A stretch of 64,000 nt of DNA from positions 1-64,000 of the forward strand of contig CASHSZ010000029.1 of the NCBI GenBank assembly GCA_949358305.1, in the 5' to 3' direction. Under the pieces are notes generated by a model, which was not told where the DNA came from, made no database searches, and worked only from the letters and a program-made list of their open reading frames with translations. The position numbers and the translations under genes are program-made. How positions within the stretch are numbered: the stretch's first letter is position 1; each line of letters starts with the position of its first letter. This stretch comes from Strigamia acuminata (taxonomy: Eukaryota; Arthropoda; Chilopoda; Geophilomorpha; Linotaeniidae). This document shows, piece by piece, positions 15,301 to 25,451 of this stretch.

Positions 15301-17620
15301 CTATTTCTGAACATTTAGAGACATTGGTCTTGTGGTGTTTGTGCTAAGTCAACTGCGATGTGAAATAAGCTCAAAATTTTTTTTTCAAAATTTATTGCTT
15401 GGGTGTTGCTAAAACTTACATTGAAGGCTTCTACTAAGGTTTAAACACTATTTCTAAACATTCAGAGACATTGGTCTTGTGGTGTTTGTGCTAAGTCAAC
15501 TGTGATGAGATCAAAAGTCTATTCTCCCAAATCATCGGTTGGATGTTTCTAAAACTTACATTGGAGCCTTCTACTAAGGTTTAAACACTATTTCTGAACA
15601 TTCAGAGACATTGGTCTTATGGTGTTTGTGCTAAGTCAACTGTGATGAGATCAAAAGTCTATTCTCCCAAATCATTGGTTGGATGTTTCTAAAACTTACA
15701 TTGGAGCCTTCTACTAAGGTTTAAACACTATTTCTGAACATTCAGAGACATTGGTCTTGTGGTGTTTGTGCTAAGTCAACTGTGATGAGATCAAAAGTCT
15801 ATTCTCCCAAATCATCGGTTGGATGTTTCTAAAACTTACATTGGAGCCTTCTACTAAGGTTTAAACATTATTTCTGAACATTTAGAGACATTGGTCTTGT
15901 GGTGTTTGTGCTAAGTCAACTGCAATGTGAAATAAGCTCAAAATTTTTTTTTCAAAATTTATTGCTTGGGTGTTGCTAAAACTTACATTGAAGGCTTCTA
16001 CTAAGGTTTAAACACTATTTCTGAACATTCAGAGACATTGGTCTTGTGGTGTTTGTGCTAAGTCAACTGCGATGTGAAATGAGCTCAAAATTTTTTTTTC
16101 AAAATTTATTGCTTGGGTGTTGCTAAAACTTACATTGAAGGCTTCTACTAAGGTTTAAACACTATTTCTAAACATTCAGAGACATTGGTCTTGTGGTGTT
16201 TGTGCTAAGTCAACTGTGATGAGATCAAAAGTCTATTCTCCCAAATCATCGGTTGGATGTTTCTAAAACTTACATTGGAGCCTTCTACTAAGGTTTAAAC
16301 ACTATTTCTGAACATTTAGAGACATTGGTCTTGTGGTGTTTGTGCTAAGTCAACTGTGATGAGATCAAAAGTCTATTCTCCCAAATCATCGGTTGAATGT
16401 TTTTAAAACTTACATTGGAGCCTTCTACTAAGGTTTAAACACTATTTCTGAACATTCAGAGACATTGGTCTTGTGGTGTTTGTGCTAAGTCAACTGTGAT
16501 GAGATCAAAAGTCTATTCTCCCAAATCATCGGTTGGATGTTTCTAAAACTTACATTGGAGCCTTCTACTAAGGTTTAAACACTATTTCTGAACATTTAGA
16601 GACATTGGTCTTGTGGTGTTTGTGCTAAGTCAACTGCGATGTGAAATAAGCTCAAAATTTTTTTTTCAAAATTTATTGCTTGGGTGTTGCTAAAACTTAC
16701 ATTGAAGGCTTCTACTAAGGTTTAAACACTATTTCTAAACATTCAGAGACATTGGTTTTGTGGTGTTTGTGCTAAGTCAACTGTGATGAGATCAAAAGTC
16801 TATTCTCCCAAATCATCGGTTGGATGTTTCTAAAACTTACATTGGAGCCTTCTACTAAGGTTTAAACACTATTTCTGAACATTTAGAGACATTGGTCTTG
16901 TGGTGTTTGTGCTAAGTCAACTGCGATGTGAAATAAGCTCAAAATTTTTTTTTCAAAATTTATTGCTTGGGTGTTGCTAAAACTTACATTGAAGGCTTCT
17001 ACTAAGGTTTAAACACTATTTCTAAACATTCAGAGACATTGGTCTTGTGGTGTTTGTGCTAAGTCAACTGTGATGAGATCAAAAGTCTATTCTTCCAAAT
17101 CATCGGTTGGATGTTTCTAAAACTTACATTGGAGCCTTCTACTAAGGTTTAAACACTATTTCTGAACATTTAGAGACATTGGTCTTGTGGTGTTTGTGCT
17201 AAGTCAACTGTGATGAGATCAAAAGTCTATTCTCCCAAATCATCGGTTGAATGTTTTTAAAACTTACATTGGAGCCTTCTACTAAGGTTTAAACACTATT
17301 TCTGAACATTCAGAGACATTGGTCTTGTGGTGTTTGTGCTAAGTCAACTGTGATGAGATCAAAAGTCTATTCTCCCAAATCATCGGTTGGATGTTTCTAA
17401 AACTTACATTGGAGCCTTCTACTAAGGTTTAAACACTATTTCTGAACATTTAGAGACATTGATCTTGTGGTGTTTGTGCTAAGTCAACTGCGATGTGAAA
17501 TAAGCTCAAAATTTTTTTTTCAAAATTTATTGCTTGGGTGTTGCTAAAACTTACATTGAAGGCTTCTACTAAGGTTTAAACACTATTTCTAAACATTCAG
17601 AGACATTGGTCTTGTGGTGT
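9357..17620 (+). repeat. Higher-order satellite duplication, offset 4,424-4,704 bp
   Basis: The rare variant ATCAAAAATC at 9357 recurs at 13781, and TGCAATGTG at 11497 recurs at 15921, both at offset 4,424. After about 11740 the offset becomes 4,564 (GAATGTTTTT at 11831 and 16395; GTTTTGTGG at 12191 and 16755). By the rare GATCTTGTGG variant (12757 and 17461) it is 4,704. The steps of 140 bp are whole-unit insertions, as expected from unequal exchange in register. Confidence 0.8.
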
Positions 17621-20600
17621 TTGTGCTAAGTCAACTGTGATGAGATCAAAAGTCTATTCTCCCAAATCATCGGTTGGATGTTTCTAAAACTTACATTGGA
17701 GCCTTCTACTAAGGTTTAAACACTATTTCTGAACATTTAGAGACATTGGTCTTGTGGTGTTTGTGCTAAGTCAACTGCGATGTGAAATAAGCTCAAAATT
17801 TTTTTTTCAAAATTTATCGCTTGGGTGTTGCTAAAACTTACATTGAAGGCTTCTACTAAGGTTTAAACACTATTTCTAAACATTCAGAGACATTGGTCTT
17901 GTGGTGTTTGTGCTAAGTCAACTGTGATGAGATCAAAAGTCTATTCTCCCAAATCATCGGTTGGATGTTTCTAAAACTTACATTGGAGCCTTCTACTAAG
18001 GTTTAAACACTATTTCTGAACATTTAGAGACATTGGTCTTGTGGTGTTTGTGCTAAGTCAACTGTGATGAGATCAAAAGTCTATTCTCCCAAATCATCGG
18101 TTGAATGTTTCTAAAACTTACATTAGAGCCTTCTACTAAGGTTTAAACACTATTTCTGAACATTCAGAGACATTGGTCTTGTGGTGTTTGTGCTAAGTCA
18201 ACTGTGATGAGATCAAAAGTCTATTCTCCCAAATCATCGGTTGGATGTTTCTAAAACTTACATTGGAGCCTTCTACTAAGGTTTAAACACTATTTCTGAA
18301 CATTCAGAGACATTGGTCTTGTGGTGTTTGTGCTAAGTCAACTGTGATGAGATCAAAAGTCTATTCTCCCAAATCATCGGTTGGATGTTTCTAAAACTTA
18401 CATTGGAGCTTTCTACTAAGGTTTAAACACTATTTCTGAACATTCAGAGACATTGGTCTTATGGTGTTTGTGCTAAGTCAACTGTGATGAGATCAAAAGT
18501 CTATTCTCCCAAATCATCGGTTGGATGTTTCTAAAACTTACATTGGAGCCTTCTACTAAGGTTTAAACACTATTTCTGAACATTCAGAGACATTGGTCTT
18601 GTGGTGTTTGTGCTAAGTCACCTGTGATGAGATCAAAAGTCTATTCTCCCAAATCATTGGTTGGATGTTTCTAAAACTTACATTGGAGCCTTCTACTAAG
18701 GTTTAAACACTATTTCTGAACATTCAGAGACATTGGTCTTGTGGTGTTTGTGCTAAGTCAACTGTGATGAGATCAAAAGTCTATTCTCCCAAATCATTGG
18801 TTGAATGTTTCTAAAACTTACATTGGAGCCTTCTACTAAGGTTTAAACACTATTTCTGAACATTCAGAGACATTGGTCTTGTGGTGTTTGTGCTAAGTCA
18901 ACTGTGATGAGATCAAAAGTCTATTCTCCCAAATCATCGGTTGGATGTTTCTAAAACTTACATTGGAGCCTTCTACTAAGGTTTAAACACTATTTCTGAA
19001 CATTCAGAGACATTGGTCTTGTGGTGTTTGTGCTAAGTCAACTGTGATGAGATCAAAAGTCTATTCTCCCAAATCATTGGTTGGATGTTTCTAAAACTTA
19101 CATTGGAGCCTTCTACTAAGGTTTAAACACTATTTCTGAACATTCAGAGACATTGGTCTTGTGGTGTTTGTGCTAAGTCAACTGTGATGAGATCAAAAGT
19201 CTATTCTCCCAAATCATCGGTTGAATGTTTCTAAAACTTACATTGGAGCCTTCTACTAAGGTTTAAACACTATTTCTGAACATTCAGAGACATTGGTCTT
19301 GTGGTGTTTGTGCTAAGTCAACTGCGATGTGAAATAAGCTCAAAATTTTTTTTTCAAAATTTATTGCTTGGGTGTTGCTAAAACTTACATTGAAGGCTTC
19401 TACTAAGGTTTAAACACTATTTCTAAACATTCAGAGACATTGGTCTTGTGGTGTTTGTGCTAAGTCAACTGTGATGAGATCAAAAGTCTATTCTCCCAAA
19501 TCATCGGTTGGATGTTTCTAAAACTTACATTGGAGCCTTCTACTAAGGTTTAAACACTATTTCTAAACATTCAGAGACATTGGTCTTGTGGTGTTTGTGC
19601 TAAGTCAACTGCGATGTGAAATGAGCTCAAAATTTTTTTTTCAAAATTTATTGCTTGGGTGTTGCTAAAACTTATATTGAAGGCTTCTACTAAGGTTTAA
19701 ACACTATTTCTGAACATTCAGAGACATTGGTCTTGTGGTGTTTGTGCTAAGTCAACTGCGATGTGAAATGAGCTCAAAATTTTTTTTTCAAAATTTAATG
19801 CTTGGGTGTTGCTAAAACTTACATTGAAGGCTTCTACTAAGGTTTAAACACTATTTCTGAACATTCAGAGACATTGGTCTTGTGGTGTTTGTGCTAAGTC
19901 AACTGTGATGAGATCAAAAGTCTATTCTCCCAAATCATCGGTTGGATGTTTCTAAAACTTACATTGGAGCCTTCTACTAAGGTTTAAACACTATTTCTGA
20001 ACATTTAGAGACATTGGTCTTGTGGTGTTTGTGCTAAGTCAACTGCGATGTGAAATAAGCTCAAAATTTTTTTTTCAAAATTTATTGCTTGGGTGTTGCT
20101 AAAACTTACATTGAAGGCTTCTACTAAGGTTTAAACACTATTTCTAAACATTCAGAGACATTGGTCTTGTGGTGTTTGTGCTAAGTCAACTGTGATGAGA
20201 TCAAAAGTCTATTCTCCCAAATCATCGGTTGGATGTTTCTAAAACTTACATTGGAGCCTTCTACTAAGGTTTAAACACTATTTCTGAACATTCAGAGACA
20301 TTGGACTTGTGGTGTTTGTGCTAAGTCAACTGCGATGTGAAATGAGCTCAAAATTTTTTTTTCAAAATTTATTGCTTGGGTGTTGCTAAAACTTATATTG
20401 AAGGCTTCTACTAAGGTTTAAACACTATTTCTGAACATTCAGAGACATTGGTCTTGTGGTGTTTGTGCTAAGTCAACTGCGATGTGAAATGAGCTCAAAA
20501 TTTTTTTTTCAAAATTTAATGCTTGGGTGTTGCTAAAACTTACATTGAAGGCTTCTACTAAGGTTTAAACACTATTTCTGAACATTCAGAGACATTGGTC

Positions 20601-22888
20601 TTGTGGTGTTTGTGCTAAGTCAACTGTGATGAGATCAAAAGTCTATTCTCCCAAATCATCGGTTGGATGTTTCTAAAACTTACATTGGAGCCTTCTACTA
20701 AGGTTTAAACACTATTTCTGAACATTTAGAGACATTGGTCTTGTGGTGTTTGTGCTAAGTCAACTGCGATGTGAAATAAGCTCAAAATTTTTTTTTCAAA
20801 ATTTATTGCTTGGGTGTTGCTAAAACTTACATTGAAGGCTTCTACTAAGGTTTAAACACTATTTCTAAACATTCAGAGACATTGGTCTTGTGGTGTTTGT
20901 GCTAAGTCAACTGCGATGTGAAATGAGCTCAAAATTTTTTTTTCAAAATTTATTGCTTGGGTGTTGCTAAAACTTACATTGAAGGCTTCTACTAAGGTTT
21001 AAACACTATTTCTAAACATTCAGAGACATTGGTCTTGTGGTGTTTGTGCTAAGTCAACTGCGATGTGAAATGAGCTCAAAATTTTTTTTTCAAAATTTAT
21101 TGCTTGGGTGTTGCTAAAACTTACATTGAAGGCTTCTACTAAGGTTTAAACACTATTTCTAAACATTCAGAGACATTGGTCTTGTGGTGTTTGTGCTAAG
21201 TCAACTGTGATGAGATCAAAAGTCTATTCTCCCAAATCATCGGTTGGATGTTTCTAAAACTTACATTGGAGCCTTCTACTAAGGTTTAAACACTATTTCT
21301 GAACATTTAGAGACGTTGGTCTTGTGGTGTTTGTGCTAAGTCAACTGTGATGAGATCAAAAGTCTATTCTCCCAAATCATCGGTTGAATGTTTCTAAAAC
21401 TTACATTGGAGCCTTCTACTAAGGTTTAAACACTATTTCTGAACATTCAGAGACATTGGTCTTGTGGTGTTTGTGCTAAGTCAACTGTGATGAGATCAAA
21501 AGTCTATTCTCCCAAATCATCGGTTGGATGTTTCTAAAACTTACATTGGAGCCTTCTACTAAGGTTTAAACACTATTTCTGAACATTTAGAGACATTGGT
21601 CTTGTGGTGTTTGTGCTAAGTCAACTGCGATGTGAAATAAGCTCAAAATTTTTTTTTCAAAATTTATTGCTTGGGTGTTGCTAAAACTTACATTGAAGGC
21701 TTCTACTAAGGTTTAAACACTATTTCTAAACATTCAGAGACATTGGTCTTGTGGTGTTTGTGCTAAGTCAACTGTGATGAGATCAAAAGTCTATTCTCCC
21801 AAATCATCGGTTGGATGTTTCTAAAACTTACATTGGAGCCTTCTACTAAGGTTTAAACACTATTTCTGAACATTCAGAGACATTGGTCTTATGGTGTTTG
21901 TGCTAAGTCAACTGTGATGAGATCAAAAGTCTATTCTCCCAAATCATTGGTTGGATGTTTCTAAAACTTACATTGGAGCCTTCTACTAAGGTTTAAACAC
22001 TATTTCTGAACATTCAGAGACATTGGTCTTGTGGTGTTTGTGCTAAGTCAACTGTGATGAGATCAAAAGTCTATTCTCCCAAATCATCGGTTGGATGTTT
22101 CTAAAACTTACATTGGAGCCTTCTACTAAGGTTTAAACACTATTTCTGAACATTTAGAGACATTGGTCTTGTGGTGTTTGTGCTAAGTCAACTGCAATGT
22201 GAAATAAGCTCAAAATTTTTTTTTCAAAATTTATTGCTTGGGTGTTGCTAAAACTTACATTGAAGGCTTCTACTAAGGTTTAAACACTATTTCTGAACAT
22301 TCAGAGACATTGGTCTTGTGGTGTTTGTGCTAAGTCAACTGCGATGTGAAATGAGCTCAAAATTTTTTTTTCAAAATTTATTGCTTGGGTGTTGCTAAAA
22401 CTTACATTGAAGGCTTCTACTAAGGTTTAAACACTATTTCTAAACATTCAGAGACATTGGTCTTGTGGTGTTTGTGCTAAGTCAACTGTGATGAGATCAA
22501 AAGTCTATTCTCCCAAATCATCGGTTGAATGTTTTTAAAACTTACATTGGAGCCTTCTACTAAGGTTTAAACACTATTTCTGAACATTCAGAGACATTGG
22601 TCTTGTGGTGTTTGTGCTAAGTCAACTGTGATGAGATCAAAAGTCTATTCTCCCAAATCATCGGTTGGATGTTTCTAAAACTTACATTGGAGCCTTCTAC
22701 TAAGGTTTAAACACTATTTCTGAACATTTAGAGACATTGGTCTTGTGGTGTTTGTGCTAAGTCAACTGCGATGTGAAATAAGCTCAAAATTTTTTTTTCA
22801 AAATTTATTGCTTGGGTGTTGCTAAAACTTACATTGAAGGCTTCTACTAAGGTTTAAACACTATTTCTAAACATTCAGAACCATTGGT

Positions 22889-22892
22889 CTTG
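22889..22892 (+). repeat. Target-site duplication of element 1, left copy
   Basis: CTTG directly abuts the TGTTGCA start of the 5' LTR and is repeated at the right end. The two copies restore an uninterrupted satellite sequence (GGT-CTTG-TGG). Confidence 0.88.
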
Positions 22893-24016
22893 TGTTGCAA
22901 GACAGCGTAGAGATTGTTGTGCTATTTTATTGTCAATATTTTTACCATTTACTTTGAGTTGATTAAAATCTTTAAGTGTTTTAATTTCCTTTGCCTAATT
23001 GGTATTTTTTCACTTTTCAGATTTTTATTGCTTATTAAAGTGTTTTGACTTGATTTTTATTCATACTTTTCAATATTTAGTAGTGTTTATGCTTTGTATT
23101 GATTTCAAATATCTTATTCCGTGCATTTATTGACTTATTCACTTGTTTTTTGAGAGTTTGTATTGATTTCGAACTGTTTTGGTGCAAATTTCGTTTCCTA
23201 GCATACATTTGCGATGCTAGTGAAGTCATATTTTCTGTTTCCCGTAAAGTTACGGTTCCGTCTTCTAACCTTTTGTTTGGTACTTTTCTAATCATTTGGA
23301 ATTTTATTAAACATTCGTTTCTACTAATTAAAACATGCTCTTTCTATCTAGATGCATCAAAACTGCTTTGGAAGTTCCGTTTGATTGGTTTGAACGTTCG
23401 TTTCCGTCTGCCATAAAAGCGCAGCCGGGAATGTTCGTTTGGCCGATAAATTCGTATTTATTCAATCTGTGTATTTTATTCCGATGTTTTGTGAAGAGAA
23501 TTGATAATTATTCTTATAATTTAATCGATACTTTATTGATTATTTACATTTTAGTGTTTTTACATTCATTTTACGTGTAGTTTTGCCGCCGATGTTATGT
23601 TCGCCGGACGCCATGTTTGATCCAACACCTTTGTTATGTTCGTCGGTCGCCATGTTTGTCCCAAGCGACGATTACACAATGTAACCGTTATTTTTGTATT
23701 TTATATCACATAATTTGCATTTACTATTACATTGCATTATTATTCAGTATGTATTCTTTGATAATTTTGTGCTTTTGTACCGATCGAATTTCAAATGTGA
23801 TCGTTATGTAATTTTCCTGGCCTGTGATTGGCTATCGTCAATCCTTTCTTTCCGAGATCGGTTTATTGCAAATATCTCATTGTTTAACGTGTTTTTGGAC
23901 ATTGTTGTGATTAGCTTTTTTGTTCACCGCATTCTTGTGGTCATTTCAATGTAATTCAATGTATTTTTAGTGCATTTTTAAGCAAATGCCAACTTTGCCG
24001 TAATCTTGTTTCCTCC

Positions 24017-24030
24017 GTTACCATGGTAAC
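24017..24030. promoter_or_regulatory. Palindromic X-box-like site in LTR 1
   Basis: GTTACCATGGTAAC is a perfect 14-bp palindrome resembling the RFX-family X-box consensus. It is copied in the 3' LTR at 31875-31888. Element 2 has the related GTTTCCGTGGCAAC at the matching place (55036-55049). The flanking CCTCC is shared too. Promoter function is inferred. Confidence 0.45.
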
Positions 24031-24158
24031 GAATTCTTTCGTGTATCTGTATTTCGCCGCTATCGGCCTGGCGCGTGCCATATTCGGTACTGCGCATGTG
24101 CGGTTCTCTAAGAACCAATCTAATTGCTGTAATTTCTTCAGTTATTAACCAACCTTTG

Positions 24159-24164
24159 AATAAA
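24159..24164 (+). promoter_or_regulatory. Polyadenylation signal in LTR 1
   Basis: AATAAA followed by a GT-rich stretch (TGTGTTGTGTTTT). The 3' LTR copy at 32017-32022 would serve the element transcript. Confidence 0.6.
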
Positions 24165-24213
24165 TGTGTTGTGTTTTATTAGCTCTTGTTTTAGTTTTAT
24201 TTTCAAACACATT

Positions 24214-24230
24214 CAATGTGTAGTGAGTAG
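24214..24230 (+). promoter_or_regulatory. 17-bp LTR motif shared by all three elements
   Basis: CAATGTGTAGTGAGTAG lies 55 nt after the AATAAA and 225 nt before the LTR end. Element 3 has CAATGTGCAGTGAGTAG and element 2 CAATGTGTCCTGAGTAG at equivalent places. The LTRs are otherwise largely dissimilar, at least between element 3 and the others, so the conservation suggests function. The role is unknown; GTGAGT resembles a splice donor in elements 1 and 3 but not in 2. Confidence 0.55.
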
Positions 24231-24470
24231 TTTAAAAATTCTCAGGCCAACTTATGTTTCCGCCACCTATTGGATACTTGGTGCAGGTGTTCTCCACATT
24301 GTTCCAGCGGTACAACAATGCCATTTGTTGCGGATTTATTGCTCTCCAGTGCGATTTTCGTACTAGCCACGCCATACGACCTTGGGCGAGCTCAAGTGTC
24401 TTGAATTTGGATACGCATCGCCATTCCTTTCTATCTGTCTTGTTGACCTGCAACACAGATACGAAGCTTT

Positions 24471-24493
24471 TGGTAGCCGTGACCAGGATTCCG
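24471..24493 (+). other. Primer-binding site, tRNA-His-like (element 1)
   Basis: TGGTAGCCGTGACCAGGATT begins 15 nt after the LTR end. It resembles the complement of the tRNA-His 3' end (TGGTGCCGTGACCAGGA as recalled from insect genes), with one extra A after TGGT and then 16 contiguous matches. Element 2 has a related sequence at exactly the same 15-nt offset. Confidence 0.7.
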
Positions 24494-24691
24494 TCTGCAA
24501 TTCGTGAGTTTTTCCAGTGCATCATCAATACGTTTGAAAAAGTGTTTGGTGCGACGGAGGAACAATACGTTCGTGTTTCGTCACCCATGTCAAGAGTCAA
24601 CGTTCAACGTGACAGAAGTTACGACGGAGACTGCTTTGGCGGCGAAAACGAACAAAAGTGTGCATGCAGTTGGAGTTCAAGGTCACAACAC

Positions 24692-24760
24692 TGGATAACA
24701 CAACGCGTCGTGTTGGAAAGCGGATTCGCCCCTGGAATAATTGCATTTTACAGTGTTTTG
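24692..24760 (+). other. Leader block conserved between elements 1 and 2
   Basis: 58 of 69 aligned bases match 55682-55750 without a gap, and the same frame is open in both, reading WITQR-VLES-FAP-IIA. Of the ten changed codons, six are non-synonymous, so protein-level constraint is not evident. An RNA packaging or dimerisation signal is an alternative. Confidence 0.5.
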
Positions 24761-25023
24761 CCTTATGAAATTGAAATTTTGGAGATTTTGGTTATTAAGG
24801 GGAACTGTATCAAGTGTCTTTATGGGATTTTGGTAGTTGCATTTGTTGGTTTTTGGGAAAATTTCGATAAAGTGTCTATTTTACAACTTTTGAAGTGTTT
24901 TTTCATTACATGCTTAGTTTTCCACTATAACCGCCATAAGCGGGGGAGATTAGATTTATTTCGAGTAGAACTGACTAGTTTCAAGTTGAATAAACTGTCA
25001 GTAGAGTCAAAATTTAATGTTAG

Positions 25024-25124
25024 GAGTTATTGGCGTGTTTTGTTGCAAAACGAACCGTCAATTGTTTTCAAAAGAGTTTATTGGCGTGCTTTGTTGCAAA
25101 ACGAACCGTCAATTATTTTCAAAC
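25024..25124 (+). repeat. Two-copy tandem repeat, about 51 bp, in leader 1
   Basis: Two adjacent copies of a segment containing TTGTTGCAAAACGAACCGTC then AATTRTTTTCAAA, differing at a few bases. Element 2 shows no matching duplication. Confidence 0.8.
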
Positions 25125-25238
25125 TGTGCAGGGTATTGTGTCACGTTTTATTTACGTACACAAAAACCGCTCAAATTTTTGGTCATCCTCGATTGGCCAA
25201 ACATTTGATATTCTAAAATTCTCACGTGTCACCAAGGA

Positions 25239-25376
25239 CCGTGAAAATTGAGTGCTTTTTGGGGGATAAAATAAAAACGTTTATTCTCTTTAAAGTTAAA
25301 ACAAAAACCGTGAAAATTGAGAAATTTTTGGGGGATAAAATTACAAGGTTTATTCTCTTAAAAATTAAAACAAAGT
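25239..25376 (+). repeat. Two-copy tandem repeat, 69 bp, in leader 1
   Basis: CCGTGAAAATTGAG at 25239 recurs at 25308, each followed by TTTTTGGGGGATAAAAT and TTTATTCTCTT. The copies have diverged moderately, so the duplication is older than the insertion. Confidence 0.8.
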
Positions 25377-25413
25377 TGAATTGTCATGCCCGTTTTTATC
25401 TGTTCTTTCCAAA

Positions 25414-25421
25414 TTTCACAG
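25414..25421 (+). other. Splice-acceptor-like site before Gag (element 1)
   Basis: TTTCACAG preceded by a pyrimidine-rich stretch and followed by CCG. Element 2 has ATTTTACAG followed by CCG at 56331-56339, also just upstream of its Gag ATG. A spliced Gag-Pol mRNA is possible; no transcript evidence is available. Confidence 0.4.
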
Positions 25422-25451
25422 CCGAATTTTTTGTGAGAGAGGACAGAGAAA

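Larger units (their letters stand above)
1..22892 (+). repeat. Satellite array, left block (about 140/147-bp units)
   Basis: Continuous head-to-tail tandem repeat with no coding potential. Two main unit types alternate irregularly. Type A is 140 bp and carries GTGATGAGATCAAAAGTCTA and TCTCCCAAATCATCGGTTGG. Type B is about 147 bp and carries GCGATGTGAAATGAGCTC, a run of 8-9 T, and a TGCTTGGGTGTTGC segment. Both share a core running from TTCTACTAAGGTTTAAACAC through ATTCAGAGACATTGG to TTTGTGCTAAGTCAACTG. A third, shorter A/B hybrid contains GCTAAGTAACTG followed by ATTGCTTGGATGTTGC. GTTTAAAC occurs in nearly every unit. Units differ at a few diagnostic positions (TCATC/TCATT, GGATG/GAATG, GTCTTG/GTCTTAT/GACTTG, TTCAG/TTTAG), which reveal higher-order copies. 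The block ends at the 5' end of element 1. Confidence 0.97.
22893..24455 (+). repeat. Element 1, 5' LTR
   Basis: LTR of 1,563 bp starting TGTTGCAAGA and ending GACCTGCAACA. Read line by line I found no difference from the 3' copy. It contains a perfect palindrome GTTACCATGGTAAC (24017-24030), a CCGGACGCCATGTTT segment that is YY1-like, a GCGCATGTGCGG segment that is NRF1-like, a polyadenylation-type AATAAA (24159-24164) followed by GT-rich DNA, and the 17-bp motif shared by all three elements (24214-24230). Short open frames inside the LTR look incidental. U3/R/U5 boundaries cannot be placed without transcript ends; R probably lies near the AATAAA. Confidence 0.95.
24456..25451 (+). other. 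Element 1 untranslated leader
   Basis: About 1 kb between the 5' LTR and Gag. It holds the primer-binding site, a block conserved with element 2 (24692-24760), two tandem duplications (about 25024-25124 and 25239-25376) and a splice-acceptor-like TTTCACAG (25414-25421) 30 nt before the Gag ATG. An open frame runs from inside the LTR (ATG at 24254) to 25216, but its only visible similarity is to the matching leader of element 2. I treat the region as leader, with packaging or regulatory function likely, rather than as a gene. Confidence 0.7.

Noticed and set aside
1-22892. CRISPR-like array
   Set aside because: The repeats are contiguous units of about 140-147 bp without unique spacers, in animal DNA, with no cas genes: satellite DNA.
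23099-23954. Short open frames in the LTRs of element 1 (repeated at 30957-31812)
   Set aside because: They occur identically in both LTRs, are hydrophobic owing to AT/T-rich DNA and have no counterpart in the LTRs of element 2.
24254-25216. A 320-codon open frame crossing the 5' LTR edge as a gene
   Set aside because: It starts in the LTR, spans the primer-binding site and has no recognisable domain; only its middle part is conserved with the element 2 leader. Kept as a leader feature, not a CDS.
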